Part shown: positions 25,213 through 31,917 of the stretch, piece after piece | How the letters are laid out: every line of letters begins with the position of its first letter | Numbering within the stretch: the first letter of the stretch is position 1 | Source of the DNA: a virus | DNA: 52,114 nt | Reading direction: 5' to 3' (one strand) | Virus record (IMG/VR): IMGVR_UViG_3300042462_000264 | Span: 1 to 52,114 of that record | The notes under the pieces: model-generated | The model's database searches: none | Told to the model about the DNA's origin: nothing | The model's input: only the letters and a program-made list of their open reading frames with translations | Made by a program: the position numbers and the translations under genes

Positions 25213-25544
25213 TATCTGGACACCTGTGGTGTCACAGTTAGAATACCTTCTACGACTCGAGTTGTTATGTTATCTGTATCAGTCATCTTTACGTCATAAA
25301 GATAACGACCTGCTCTAATGTTTGCAGTGACTGCTGAATTTAAAGACATGATTAGATTTCCACCTGTATTACTTAAAGTGGTAATTGTCAGATTTGCAGT
25401 TACATTGGAAGAATAATAAGATTTGCGAACTTGACCCAAGAAAACGCACCCTGCGATATTGATCGCAGCGCCATCATCGCCAACTAAATCTATAGAAGTT
25501 TCGAAAGTTGTGCCCTGATCAACCGTTAACTCTGCGTATGGCAT
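25212..25544 (-). CDS. Small phage structural protein preceding the giant fibre
   Basis: 110 residues, MPYAELTVDQGTTFETSIDLVGDDG...VFLGQVRKSYYSSNVTANLT...AGRYLYDVKMTD...VVEGILTVTPQVSR. This beta-sandwich pattern is typical of small proteins beside fibre genes in T4-like marine phages and resembles baseplate upper protein (BppU-type) N-terminal domains. It is coupled to the giant fibre gene by TAATG, so it is probably made in step with it and may attach or cap it. No catalytic motif is visible. The nearest promoter-like element is the TATAAATA box about 105 bases upstream. Confidence 0.78.
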   Translation of the reverse strand: MPYAELTVDQGTTFETSIDLVGDDGAAINIAGCVFLGQVRKSYYSSNVTANLTITTLSNTGGNLIMSLNSAVTANIRAGRYLYDVKMTDTDNITTRVVEGILTVTPQVSR

Positions 25545-25569
25545 GAAAATTCTCTATGAACTATGTTTT

Positions 25570-26517
25570 TTATTCAGAATCGCCTACTTCCCAGTCAATA
25601 TCGATGCTTGGTTTAATCACTCGGGTTATGGCACGTTCTTCTATTTTCTTATTTATATAATTCACGCCAGAGTAGACTCGGTATTCCTCGAGTAAATCGT
25701 CCTCGAGAGAGTCTAAAAATGCTCTAAATTCAATTTCTGATCTACGTTTTCTCTCTTCAATGATCTCTAAAGGAACAACAGGTTTAAAGTCCTGCTTTGA
25801 TGTATGTTCATTAGATCCTTTATAGTGATAGCACGACATCCTCTTTCCGTGGAAAAATCGATATCCTGCAGCAAACGATGAGAGAGTTATCGCTTGCTCC
25901 TCTCCATGAAAGAATATTCTAGGATTGATTCCGACATTTCGAACCCAATCAGAGTGTGTAAACATATTTCCAGCAAAGATGTGTATCGCTGGCATCACGG
26001 TTTCAGTTGGAGGAATATGTTCGCCGTGAGCAAAAAGCCAAAGATTTGGATTAAACTGATAGAATCTTGCTCTGCATGTATAGTCCATGCCATGCTCTAA
26101 AACGACATTACCATCGACCATCTCGAAATTTTTACAGTTCGAACTGATAATGACTCTGTTTGACTCGATCGCTCTACAGCCTTCTTTATAATCGTTAATT
26201 AAATCGCGATCCCAATTCTTATCGAAAACCATGTGAGAGTCGATCTGATAATAAAAATCCTCGTCAGTTAACTGGAGAGCATTAATATTTCGAGCCCAAC
26301 CAACACCTTCCGAGTATTGTGGATCGATTCGTTTATATTTTACATCGCTTCTGGCGACTAGATCTGGAAATAGAGTTTCTAAACTATTTTCTTTTTCATT
26401 TTGTTCAAATATGCCGTACACAACTTCTGTAATTGCAGACTTGGTCTGCATTAATGCTTTTAGAGTGTATACTAACAGAGGGTCTCTGTATGAGCATATG
26501 CTTACAAATATCTTCAT
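25570..26517 (-). CDS. GlcNAc-type glycosyltransferase (PF11397 / GT60-like)
   Basis: 315 residues. Opening FVSICSYRDPLLVYTLKAL (4-22), VGWARNINALQL (72-83), YYQIDSHMVFDKNWD (89-103, with D93-S-H95 as the metal/nucleotide-sugar DxD-type motif), IFAGNMFTHSDW (180-191), FFHGEEQAITLSSFAAGYRFFHG (202-224) and CYHYKG (229-234) follow the order of the Glycosyltransferase (GlcNAc) family. A known member type is the Dictyostelium enzyme that adds GlcNAc to hydroxyproline of Skp1. The acceptor here is unknown. It is last in a four-gene overlapping cassette that begins with a prolyl-hydroxylase-like gene, and it overlaps its neighbour by ATGA. Confidence 0.82.
   Translation of the reverse strand: MKIFVSICSYRDPLLVYTLKALMQTKSAITEVVYGIFEQNEKENSLETLFPDLVARSDVKYKRIDPQYSEGVGWARNINALQLTDEDFYYQIDSHMVFDKNWDRDLINDYKEGCRAIESNRVIISSNCKNFEMVDGNVVLEHGMDYTCRARFYQFNPNLWLFAHGEHIPPTETVMPAIHIFAGNMFTHSDWVRNVGINPRIFFHGEEQAITLSSFAAGYRFFHGKRMSCYHYKGSNEHTSKQDFKPVVPLEIIEERKRRSEIEFRAFLDSLEDDLLEEYRVYSGVNYINKKIEERAITRVIKPSIDIDWEVGDSE
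25650..25657 (-). promoter_or_regulatory. Exact T4 late promoter consensus (TATAAATA)
   Basis: The only exact TATAAATA among the boxes reported here. It lies within the last 30 codons of the glycosyltransferase gene and about 105 bases before the ATG of the 110-residue gene, so it could drive that gene and the giant fibre as a late unit. The distance and coding overlap lower confidence. Confidence 0.4.
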
Positions 26518-27332
26518 TCTTTATTGCTTTCTTCTAGTGCGAAACTCTTTTTAATCATATGATTCTTTCGATAAAATTGCGTTTCGTGGATTTTAGGATC
26601 GTATGATAATATGCTTTTTTGTTCTATGTTTGGTGGTCCATAACCACATTCAATTTGTTTATTATAAAACGGAATGACGTGTAATAAAGGATCTCCCGCT
26701 TTAATCGTATACTCACACTTTCTTTTTGGAGAAAGAATGACATTCATAGTATGAAATGTATTATAATCAACAACTCCAGGATAAACATAAAAATTATCTA
26801 AAAACTCTACGTCTGCATGATACCAAGCAGGAAGAAGTAATGCTGATATATCTTTGTCGTAAGAAAATATTTTCCAAGGAGAATTGATATTATATGTTTT
26901 AAGTGGAATTCCGTCGCTTAATTTAAAAAGACCATCGACAACATCAGTTGCCATCGGAACTGGAGGCTTAAATGGAGATGCTTTTTGTCCCCCACCAACT
27001 AATGCAGCACATCCAGCTTTATTTATCTTAAAATGATAGTCTGACCAGGCTGGAACAATGTAGCCAAGTCGCGAATAGTCAAACATGCCAGGGCAGACTG
27101 GAAATGTGAACTTATTTCCGAGCTTTTCTACATGTGCTTGCGAGTTTACAGGAACATCTTTTGCTAATTGAATTGGTAAACTAGCAAATACGAGTTCTGA
27201 TGAATCGATAAATTCTAACTTGTTTCTACCAATAGTCGATTGAACAACAGAAGTGTTTGAGATTTCCTTAATCTCATCGTCAATCGAATCATTAAATGTT
27301 TCTTTAGGTTTAAAAAAATCAAAAAATTTCAT
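26514..27332 (-). CDS. Cassette protein of unknown function, paralogue of the next-upstream gene
   Basis: 272 residues. Blocks FPVCPGMFDYSRLGYIVPAW, SPWKIFSYDKDISALLLPAW, LDNFYVYPGVVDYNTFHTMN and KAGDPLLHVIPFY line up in order with the 242-residue protein at 27329-28057 (CFPMIDAMSLGYTIP, NYWIIKTAPGWSTLFIPP, LGGLVDTDRYPKEVNFPAIW, RAGTPLVTAIPI). The fold looks beta-rich with a charged N-terminal 45-residue extension lacking in the other. It overlaps both neighbours by ATGA. No known catalytic motif is seen. Because it sits between a hydroxylase and a glycosyltransferase, a substrate-presenting or cupin-like role is imaginable, but this is only inference. Confidence 0.7.
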   Translation of the reverse strand: MKFFDFFKPKETFNDSIDDEIKEISNTSVVQSTIGRNKLEFIDSSELVFASLPIQLAKDVPVNSQAHVEKLGNKFTFPVCPGMFDYSRLGYIVPAWSDYHFKINKAGCAALVGGGQKASPFKPPVPMATDVVDGLFKLSDGIPLKTYNINSPWKIFSYDKDISALLLPAWYHADVEFLDNFYVYPGVVDYNTFHTMNVILSPKRKCEYTIKAGDPLLHVIPFYNKQIECGYGPPNIEQKSILSYDPKIHETQFYRKNHMIKKSFALEESNKE

Positions 27333-28057
27333 CGTTCATCTCTCAATTCATTTGTGTATACATTTTTTCTGGTCACTTGTTTCTTTCGAATCAATTCAAT
27401 CTCATTAAATTCTTTATCTTTAATTTTTCTGACTTTTGGTTTTTTCGGAAATGAATTTCTCTTAATTGGGATTGCAGTCACCAGAGGAGTTCCTGCACGA
27501 ATTAATCCATCAAAACCAGGCTGATTCCAAATTGCTGGAAAATTAACTTCCTTTGGATATCTATCAGTGTCAACTAATCCACCCAAACAAGTAAATGGAG
27601 TTCCAACATGATTAATTGGAGGAATAAACAATGTCGACCAGCCTGGAGCAGTCTTAATAATCCAATAATTGATAAACTTGATCGGATTGATTGGAAATCC
27701 TGGGGCTGACTCTCCACCAATTTGTTCAACGTTATGGCTATCTGCCAATTTCATTTCTGGTGGGCTTGTATACTTCATTTCTGTCATATCGTTATTGACC
27801 ATGACATGAATATCACCACACAATGGTATTGTATATCCCAAAGACATTGCATCAATCATTGGGAAACACTTTTTAGCATTCATCGCAAAGTCATTGTATT
27901 CATCTCTCCGAGTCTTTGAAACTGGAGGAATAATTCTAAACCACTCAGGCAAATATTTGATTGCTGGCTTTGGTTCAGGAATGACATTCTCAAACTTTGG
28001 GTGACAGTAAAATTCAATCACATCATTTTTAAAAACACGAATCAATTTGTTTAGCAT
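27329..28057 (-). CDS. Cassette protein of unknown function (possibly DUF6065-like)
   Basis: 242 residues. IEFYCHPKFENVIPEPKPAIKYLPEWF is a pattern I associate, from memory and without a search, with a phage family of unknown function (DUF6065-type). Conserved blocks LGYTIPL, GWSTLFIPPINHVGTPF and RAGTPLVTAIPI reappear in the downstream 272-residue paralogue. The C-terminal 40 residues are strongly basic. The start overlaps the stop of the oxygenase gene (ATGCTAA), and the stop overlaps the next start (ATGA), so all four cassette genes are translationally linked. Confidence 0.65.
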   Translation of the reverse strand: MLNKLIRVFKNDVIEFYCHPKFENVIPEPKPAIKYLPEWFRIIPPVSKTRRDEYNDFAMNAKKCFPMIDAMSLGYTIPLCGDIHVMVNNDMTEMKYTSPPEMKLADSHNVEQIGGESAPGFPINPIKFINYWIIKTAPGWSTLFIPPINHVGTPFTCLGGLVDTDRYPKEVNFPAIWNQPGFDGLIRAGTPLVTAIPIKRNSFPKKPKVRKIKDKEFNEIELIRKKQVTRKNVYTNELRDER

Positions 28058-28641
28058 ACTCTTTTACCCATAATCCAAGCAACCAAAGATTTACGAACTC
28101 CAGATTTAACTGGCGCAACTCTATGCGGCATCCAAGAAGCAAAGAATATTACAGAACCTTTTGGTGGTTTTATTGAGTGCGGTTTTTCTATATTTCCATC
28201 CGCAACAATTTGAAATTCTCCACCAGAATATTTTTTGGGGTCTGATAAAATTACCACTGCACTAATCTTTCGTTCGAAGCCATGAAATTCTGTGAAGGCA
28301 TCAAAGTGCCAATTATAATGTTGCTTTGGTTTATACTTGGTGTATTGAAACGCATCAAAACCATCAATATCATACATGAAGTGAGAGTGGTTTACTTGAC
28401 CCATCAATGAACCAAATTTATCAAATATCCATCTAGAATCTGGGCTCCATTTCAACCAAGAAATGTCACTGTCGCGATATTGTTTATTAGTGGTTGTTGA
28501 TGGACCAGTTCCCATCTTACCCTCACTGAATTCTTGCAATTCTTCAAGATCAATAATTTTATCGACTTCTTCTTCAGTGAAATAATTATCAACAATACAA
28601 AACTGAGGAAGTGGTTTTATGTACTTTGTGAATGATGGCAT
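28051..28641 (-). CDS. 2OG-Fe(II) oxygenase, prolyl-4-hydroxylase/PKHD-like, first gene of cassette
   Basis: 196 residues. The metal site is H112-F-D114 and H173 (WMPHRVAPVKSG), with R183 for 2-oxoglutarate, and SGGEFQIV forms the typical strand between them. The N-terminal part QFCIVDNYFTEEEVDKII is the usual prolyl-4-hydroxylase-like opening. All key residues are present, so it should be active. It is the first gene after a strong sigma70-type promoter and overlaps the following gene by seven bases. Known relatives hydroxylate proline or other side chains. The nearby Pro-rich repeat protein and a hydroxyproline-type glycosyltransferase in the same operon point to protein hydroxylation. Confidence 0.88.
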   Translation of the reverse strand: MPSFTKYIKPLPQFCIVDNYFTEEEVDKIIDLEELQEFSEGKMGTGPSTTTNKQYRDSDISWLKWSPDSRWIFDKFGSLMGQVNHSHFMYDIDGFDAFQYTKYKPKQHYNWHFDAFTEFHGFERKISAVVILSDPKKYSGGEFQIVADGNIEKPHSIKPPKGSVIFFASWMPHRVAPVKSGVRKSLVAWIMGKRVC

Positions 28642-28664
28642 AATATAACTCCAAGATTTAAATC

Positions 28665-28693
28665 ATTATACTACAATCTATAAAAAATTTCAA
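28665..28693 (-). promoter_or_regulatory. Near-consensus sigma70 promoter of the four-gene cassette
   Basis: On the minus strand TTGAAA (28693-28688) is separated by exactly 17 bases from TATAAT (28670-28665). The -10 ends 24 bases before the ATG of the oxygenase gene, and TTGGAG before the ATG is a ribosome-site candidate. It lies just after the stop of the 649-residue repeat protein, in the only gap of over 50 bases in this part of the window. Confidence 0.72.
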
Positions 28694-28695
28694 GT

Positions 28696-30645
28696 TTATT
28701 CAATCTTCACTACTATGTATGCACCTGTTGGAACAGTGACTGGATAGGTCGCATTATCTGGATAGTCCCAATAATTCACTACAGTTTCTGGAACATATGG
28801 AGCAACGCCAGCAACACCGCCTGGGAAGTATACACCAAGAACAGTTGTTGGTGTTCCAGGAACTCCTGGAGTAAATGGATACACTGTTGGATTTGTTGTT
28901 CCTGGCACAGTATTATAACTTGCAGGGACGAATGGATACACTGTTGGATTTGTTGTTCCTGGCACAGTATTATAACTTGCAGGCACGAATGGATACGACG
29001 GTGGATTTGTCGTTCCTGGAACCGTGTTATAACTTGCAGGAACGAATGGATAATTGGTTGGATTTAAGTTTCCTGATACTGTGTTATACGATGCTGGTGT
29101 ATACGGATAATTGGTTGGATTTGTTGTCCCAGGAACAGTATTGTAAGACGCTGGTGTGTATGGATAAGTTGGTGGATTGCTGTTACCAGGAACCGTATTA
29201 TACGATGCAGGAGTAAACGGATAATTAGTCGGATTCAAGTTACCAGGAACTGTATTATAACTTTCTGGAGTATATGGATACACTGTCGGATTTACATTTC
29301 CTGGAACAGTGTTATAACTTGCAGGAACATAAGGATAGTTCGTTGGATTTAAGTTTCCAGGAACTGTATTATACGATGCTGGTGTGTATGGATAATTGGT
29401 TGGATTTAAATTGCCAGGAACAGTGTTATAACTTGCAGGAACATAAGGATAGTTCGTTGGATTTAAATTTCCTGGGACTGTATTGTACGATGCAGGGGTA
29501 AACGGATAATTGGTTGGATTTACATTTCCTGGAACTGTATTATACGACGCAGGTGTATATGGATAATTGGTAACTGTGTTATAACTCGCAGGATTTTCAG
29601 TATTTCCAGCTGGGAAACATTCATATGTGAATTCGTCTGGACCAAACGGAGTTGGTGTGCTATATGGTGATGGGCAATTTGTATCAAATCCGTCACCAAT
29701 TATTGTTGCAACACCACCGTAACTTGGTCCGATTGCAGTCAAATTCCAACTAACACCTGTTGGTGCGTTATATGAGCCTGGAGTATATGGATAGTTTGTT
29801 ACAGTGTTATAACTCTCTGGAGTGTACGGATAATTCGTTGGATTTGTATTTCCAGGAACTGTGTTATAACTTTCTGGGGTATATGGATAGTTAGTTGGAT
29901 TAGTATTTCCAGGAACAGTATTATAGGAAGCTGGTGTATATGGATAGTTTGTTGGATTTGTATTTCCAGGAACAGTGTTGTAACTCTCTGGTGTATATGG
30001 ATACACTGTTGGATTCAAATTACCAGGAACAGTATTATATGATGCAGGAACGAATGGGTAGTTAGTTGGATTAGTGTTTCCAGGAACTGTATTGTACGAA
30101 GCTGGTGTGTATGGATAATTGGTTGGATTTAAGTTTCCTGGCACTGTATTGTATGATTCAGGAGTAAATGGATAATTTGGCGGATTACTATTTCCTGGAA
30201 CAGTGTTATAACTTTCTGGAGTATATGGATACACTGTTGGATTGGTTGTTCCAGGAACAGTGTTGTAACTATCTGGTGTGTAAGGATAGTTTGGTGGATT
30301 TGTATTTCCAGGCACAGTATTATAACTAGCAGGAACAAAGGGAAACGTTGTAGGATTTGTCGTTCCAGGCACTGTATTATATGATGCTGGAGTAAACGGA
30401 TAAGTTGTTGGATTTAAATTTCCAGGAACCGTATTATACGATGCTGGTGTGTATGGAAATGTAGTGGGATTAGTTGTTCCTGGAACAGTGTTGTATGAAG
30501 CACCTGAACCAGAACCACCACGACCTGAAACTGTGGTTTTATTTCTACCATAAGCAATATTAATATTGCCAGTAGTATTGAATGTCGTTGTTCCTCTGGA
30601 AGGACCAGGAATCCAAGTTTTGTTTAAGCCAAAACTATTCGGCAT
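28696..30645 (-). CDS. Pro/Tyr/Asn 19-residue repeat protein, probable tail structural protein
   Basis: 649 residues. After a 48-residue head come 12 full units of the type ASYNTVPGNTNPTNYPYTP, one short unit lacking six residues, an insert of about 60 residues with two cysteines (GVSWNLTAIGPSYGGVATIIGDGF), one short unit and 12 more full units, then a C-terminal beta segment ending VPTGAYIVVKIE. Each unit has four prolines and two or three aromatic residues. The central insert resembles a small Ig/TIG-like domain. It lies between a fibre-like gene (347 residues) and the hydroxylase/glycosyltransferase cassette. I do not recognise a named family. A virion or fibre role is inferred from context. 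Confidence 0.8.
   Translation of the reverse strand: MPNSFGLNKTWIPGPSRGTTTFNTTGNINIAYGRNKTTVSGRGGSGSGASYNTVPGTTNPTTFPYTPASYNTVPGNLNPTTYPFTPASYNTVPGTTNPTTFPFVPASYNTVPGNTNPPNYPYTPDSYNTVPGTTNPTVYPYTPESYNTVPGNSNPPNYPFTPESYNTVPGNLNPTNYPYTPASYNTVPGNTNPTNYPFVPASYNTVPGNLNPTVYPYTPESYNTVPGNTNPTNYPYTPASYNTVPGNTNPTNYPYTPESYNTVPGNTNPTNYPYTPESYNTVTNYPYTPGSYNAPTGVSWNLTAIGPSYGGVATIIGDGFDTNCPSPYSTPTPFGPDEFTYECFPAGNTENPASYNTVTNYPYTPASYNTVPGNVNPTNYPFTPASYNTVPGNLNPTNYPYVPASYNTVPGNLNPTNYPYTPASYNTVPGNLNPTNYPYVPASYNTVPGNVNPTVYPYTPESYNTVPGNLNPTNYPFTPASYNTVPGNSNPPTYPYTPASYNTVPGTTNPTNYPYTPASYNTVSGNLNPTNYPFVPASYNTVPGTTNPPSYPFVPASYNTVPGTTNPTVYPFVPASYNTVPGTTNPTVYPFTPGVPGTPTTVLGVYFPGGVAGVAPYVPETVVNYWDYPDNATYPVTVPTGAYIVVKIE
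28866..30502 (-). repeat. 57-bp coding tandem repeat, 24 full and 2 short copies in two blocks
   Basis: Block 1 spans about 29772-30502 and block 2 about 28866-29593, separated by a non-repeat insert. Most copies differ at many synonymous positions, but some adjacent pairs, such as those at about 28870-28985, are nearly identical at DNA level, which points to recent tandem duplication on top of an old array. Confidence 0.92.
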
Positions 30646-30647
30646 GA

Positions 30648-31691
30648 TTATCTCGCGTCTTTAACAGCAAGTGTGCCAATATATGTTGTTCCACCATCAT
30701 ATGTGGTAAATGTCCAGATATCCTGTGCGCTTGCGTCAGTTGTTGGCGGAGGAATTTGTCCACCAGCCCAATACACTGTATTTGTCCAATTTGGAGTTTT
30801 ACCGCCTGTTCCATCTTGAATCACAATCATTGTGAACGTATATGCATTGCCAGAAGCAGGAGGATTTGTGAATGTCAAATTACGATTGCCAGATGATCCT
30901 GTCAATGTATACTTGAACCAGTTTGACACATTTAGTCTTACAGTGTTTGCAGAATCAACTGCAGTGTTGATTAGAATTGGATCACCAGCAAGAACATTAC
31001 CGCTTGGCGCAGTTGAGTATGTGATTTCGCCAGTTGTTACGTTGTAATACAAACAATTGCCTGCATTTGCAGAAGCAACTGGCATGATGAATAGAGAATT
31101 GCTTCGAAGGTCTAGAACGGGTTGCCAACCAGATTCATATCCTGTTGTTGGTGCTGATGTTCCAACGATTGTACTGACACCAAAAATCGTACCATTTTTG
31201 GTCGGAGAAACATTGTAAGCAGAGTCACCGATGACAACCACTTGAGTTGCATTCTCCTCTTCATTCGCAATGACCATTGTGCCATTGGAGTGGAAGGTGA
31301 ATCCGTAATATGGATTATTTGATTTCTGATTTGCAGTATACCAAGTTGCGTTTCCAGCCTCTACAGTATTTGCTGGCTCTTGTGTCATCTTAATGACAGA
31401 AGCAATGTCGCTAGTTCTTAATCCAAACCAGAGTTCTGAGTTTGTTGCAAGAGTATTTGCATTGACCCAACCACCGACAGCAACGTTACCAGAGTTTGCG
31501 ACTGTTAGAACTGTGCCGTTGCTTGAACGGCTGATCGTCATGGTTCCGTTTGCAATGTCAAAAGAAGAATTATCTTTGACATAATGAGCATTTCGAAGAA
31601 TATTTCTATCTTCAATTAAGTCATTAGTTGCTGCACGCCACTCATTAAAGGTGTTCACTAATTGGACATGTGAAATATTTGTGTTCGCCAT
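30648..31691 (-). CDS. Tail fibre-like structural protein
   Basis: 347 residues. The N-terminus ISHVQLVNTFNEWRAATNDLIEDRN then DNSSFDIANGTMTISRS resembles N-terminal attachment regions of fibre proteins in T4-like marine phages. The middle is beta-rich, with NGTMVIANEEE and a GNCLYYNVTTGEITYSTAPSG segment typical of phage fibres. The C-terminal domain (RNLTFTNPPASGNAYTFTMIVIQDGTGGKTPNW, WTFTTYDGGTTYIGTLAVKD) resembles the small C-terminal domains of cyanophage-type fibres. It is followed two bases later by the Pro-rich repeat gene, so the two may form one appendage. Confidence 0.75.
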   Translation of the reverse strand: MANTNISHVQLVNTFNEWRAATNDLIEDRNILRNAHYVKDNSSFDIANGTMTISRSSNGTVLTVANSGNVAVGGWVNANTLATNSELWFGLRTSDIASVIKMTQEPANTVEAGNATWYTANQKSNNPYYGFTFHSNGTMVIANEEENATQVVVIGDSAYNVSPTKNGTIFGVSTIVGTSAPTTGYESGWQPVLDLRSNSLFIMPVASANAGNCLYYNVTTGEITYSTAPSGNVLAGDPILINTAVDSANTVRLNVSNWFKYTLTGSSGNRNLTFTNPPASGNAYTFTMIVIQDGTGGKTPNWTNTVYWAGGQIPPPTTDASAQDIWTFTTYDGGTTYIGTLAVKDAR

Positions 31692-31915
31692 TATTTACCT
31701 CTGGAACTCAACATTTCTAGAATCTTAGAAATGTCGCCTTTAATCGAAGATACTTCTTCTCTGAGAGTATTTATTGAGGACTCTACCTCTTGTTGTTTCT
31801 TTAGTTTCTCTTGATACATCTGATCTTTAAGCAAAACGTTTTTATTAACATTCAAGATTGCTCTTGACTTCACATCTCTTGCAAGATCATCATTGTCTTT
31901 TATCTTAACTAACAT
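31691..31915 (-). CDS. Small coiled-coil protein
   Basis: 74 residues from ATG at 31915-31913, starting MLVKIKDNDDLARDVKSRAI. A TTG two codons earlier (31921) is also possible, but the ATG lies two bases after the upstream stop. Residues 30-70 (EKLKKQQEVESSINTLREEVSSIKGDISKILEMLSS) form heptads with I/L at a/d positions and an acidic/basic face. Its charged character differs from surrounding fibres, so it may be an assembly factor or a small trimeric spacer. Similar tiny coiled-coil proteins occur in this position in T4-like marine phages. The function is not known. Confidence 0.72.
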   Translation of the reverse strand: MLVKIKDNDDLARDVKSRAILNVNKNVLLKDQMYQEKLKKQQEVESSINTLREEVSSIKGDISKILEMLSSRGK

Positions 31916-31917
31916 GA

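Noticed and set aside
25545-25569. Rho-independent terminator after the glycosyltransferase gene
   Set aside because: The minus strand has an A-rich stretch but no convincing GC stem followed by a T-run; the same holds for the gaps at 17755-17799 and 28642-28695.
28866-30502. Regular spaced repeats that could look like a CRISPR array
   Set aside because: The 57-base units are continuous, in frame, and encode one peptide repeat; there are no unique spacers between constant repeats and no cas genes.
2970-31780. Further TATTTAT-type sites at about 2970, 27020 and 31770
   Set aside because: They lie well inside genes and are not placed before a downstream start, so they probably occur by chance in AT-rich coding sequence.
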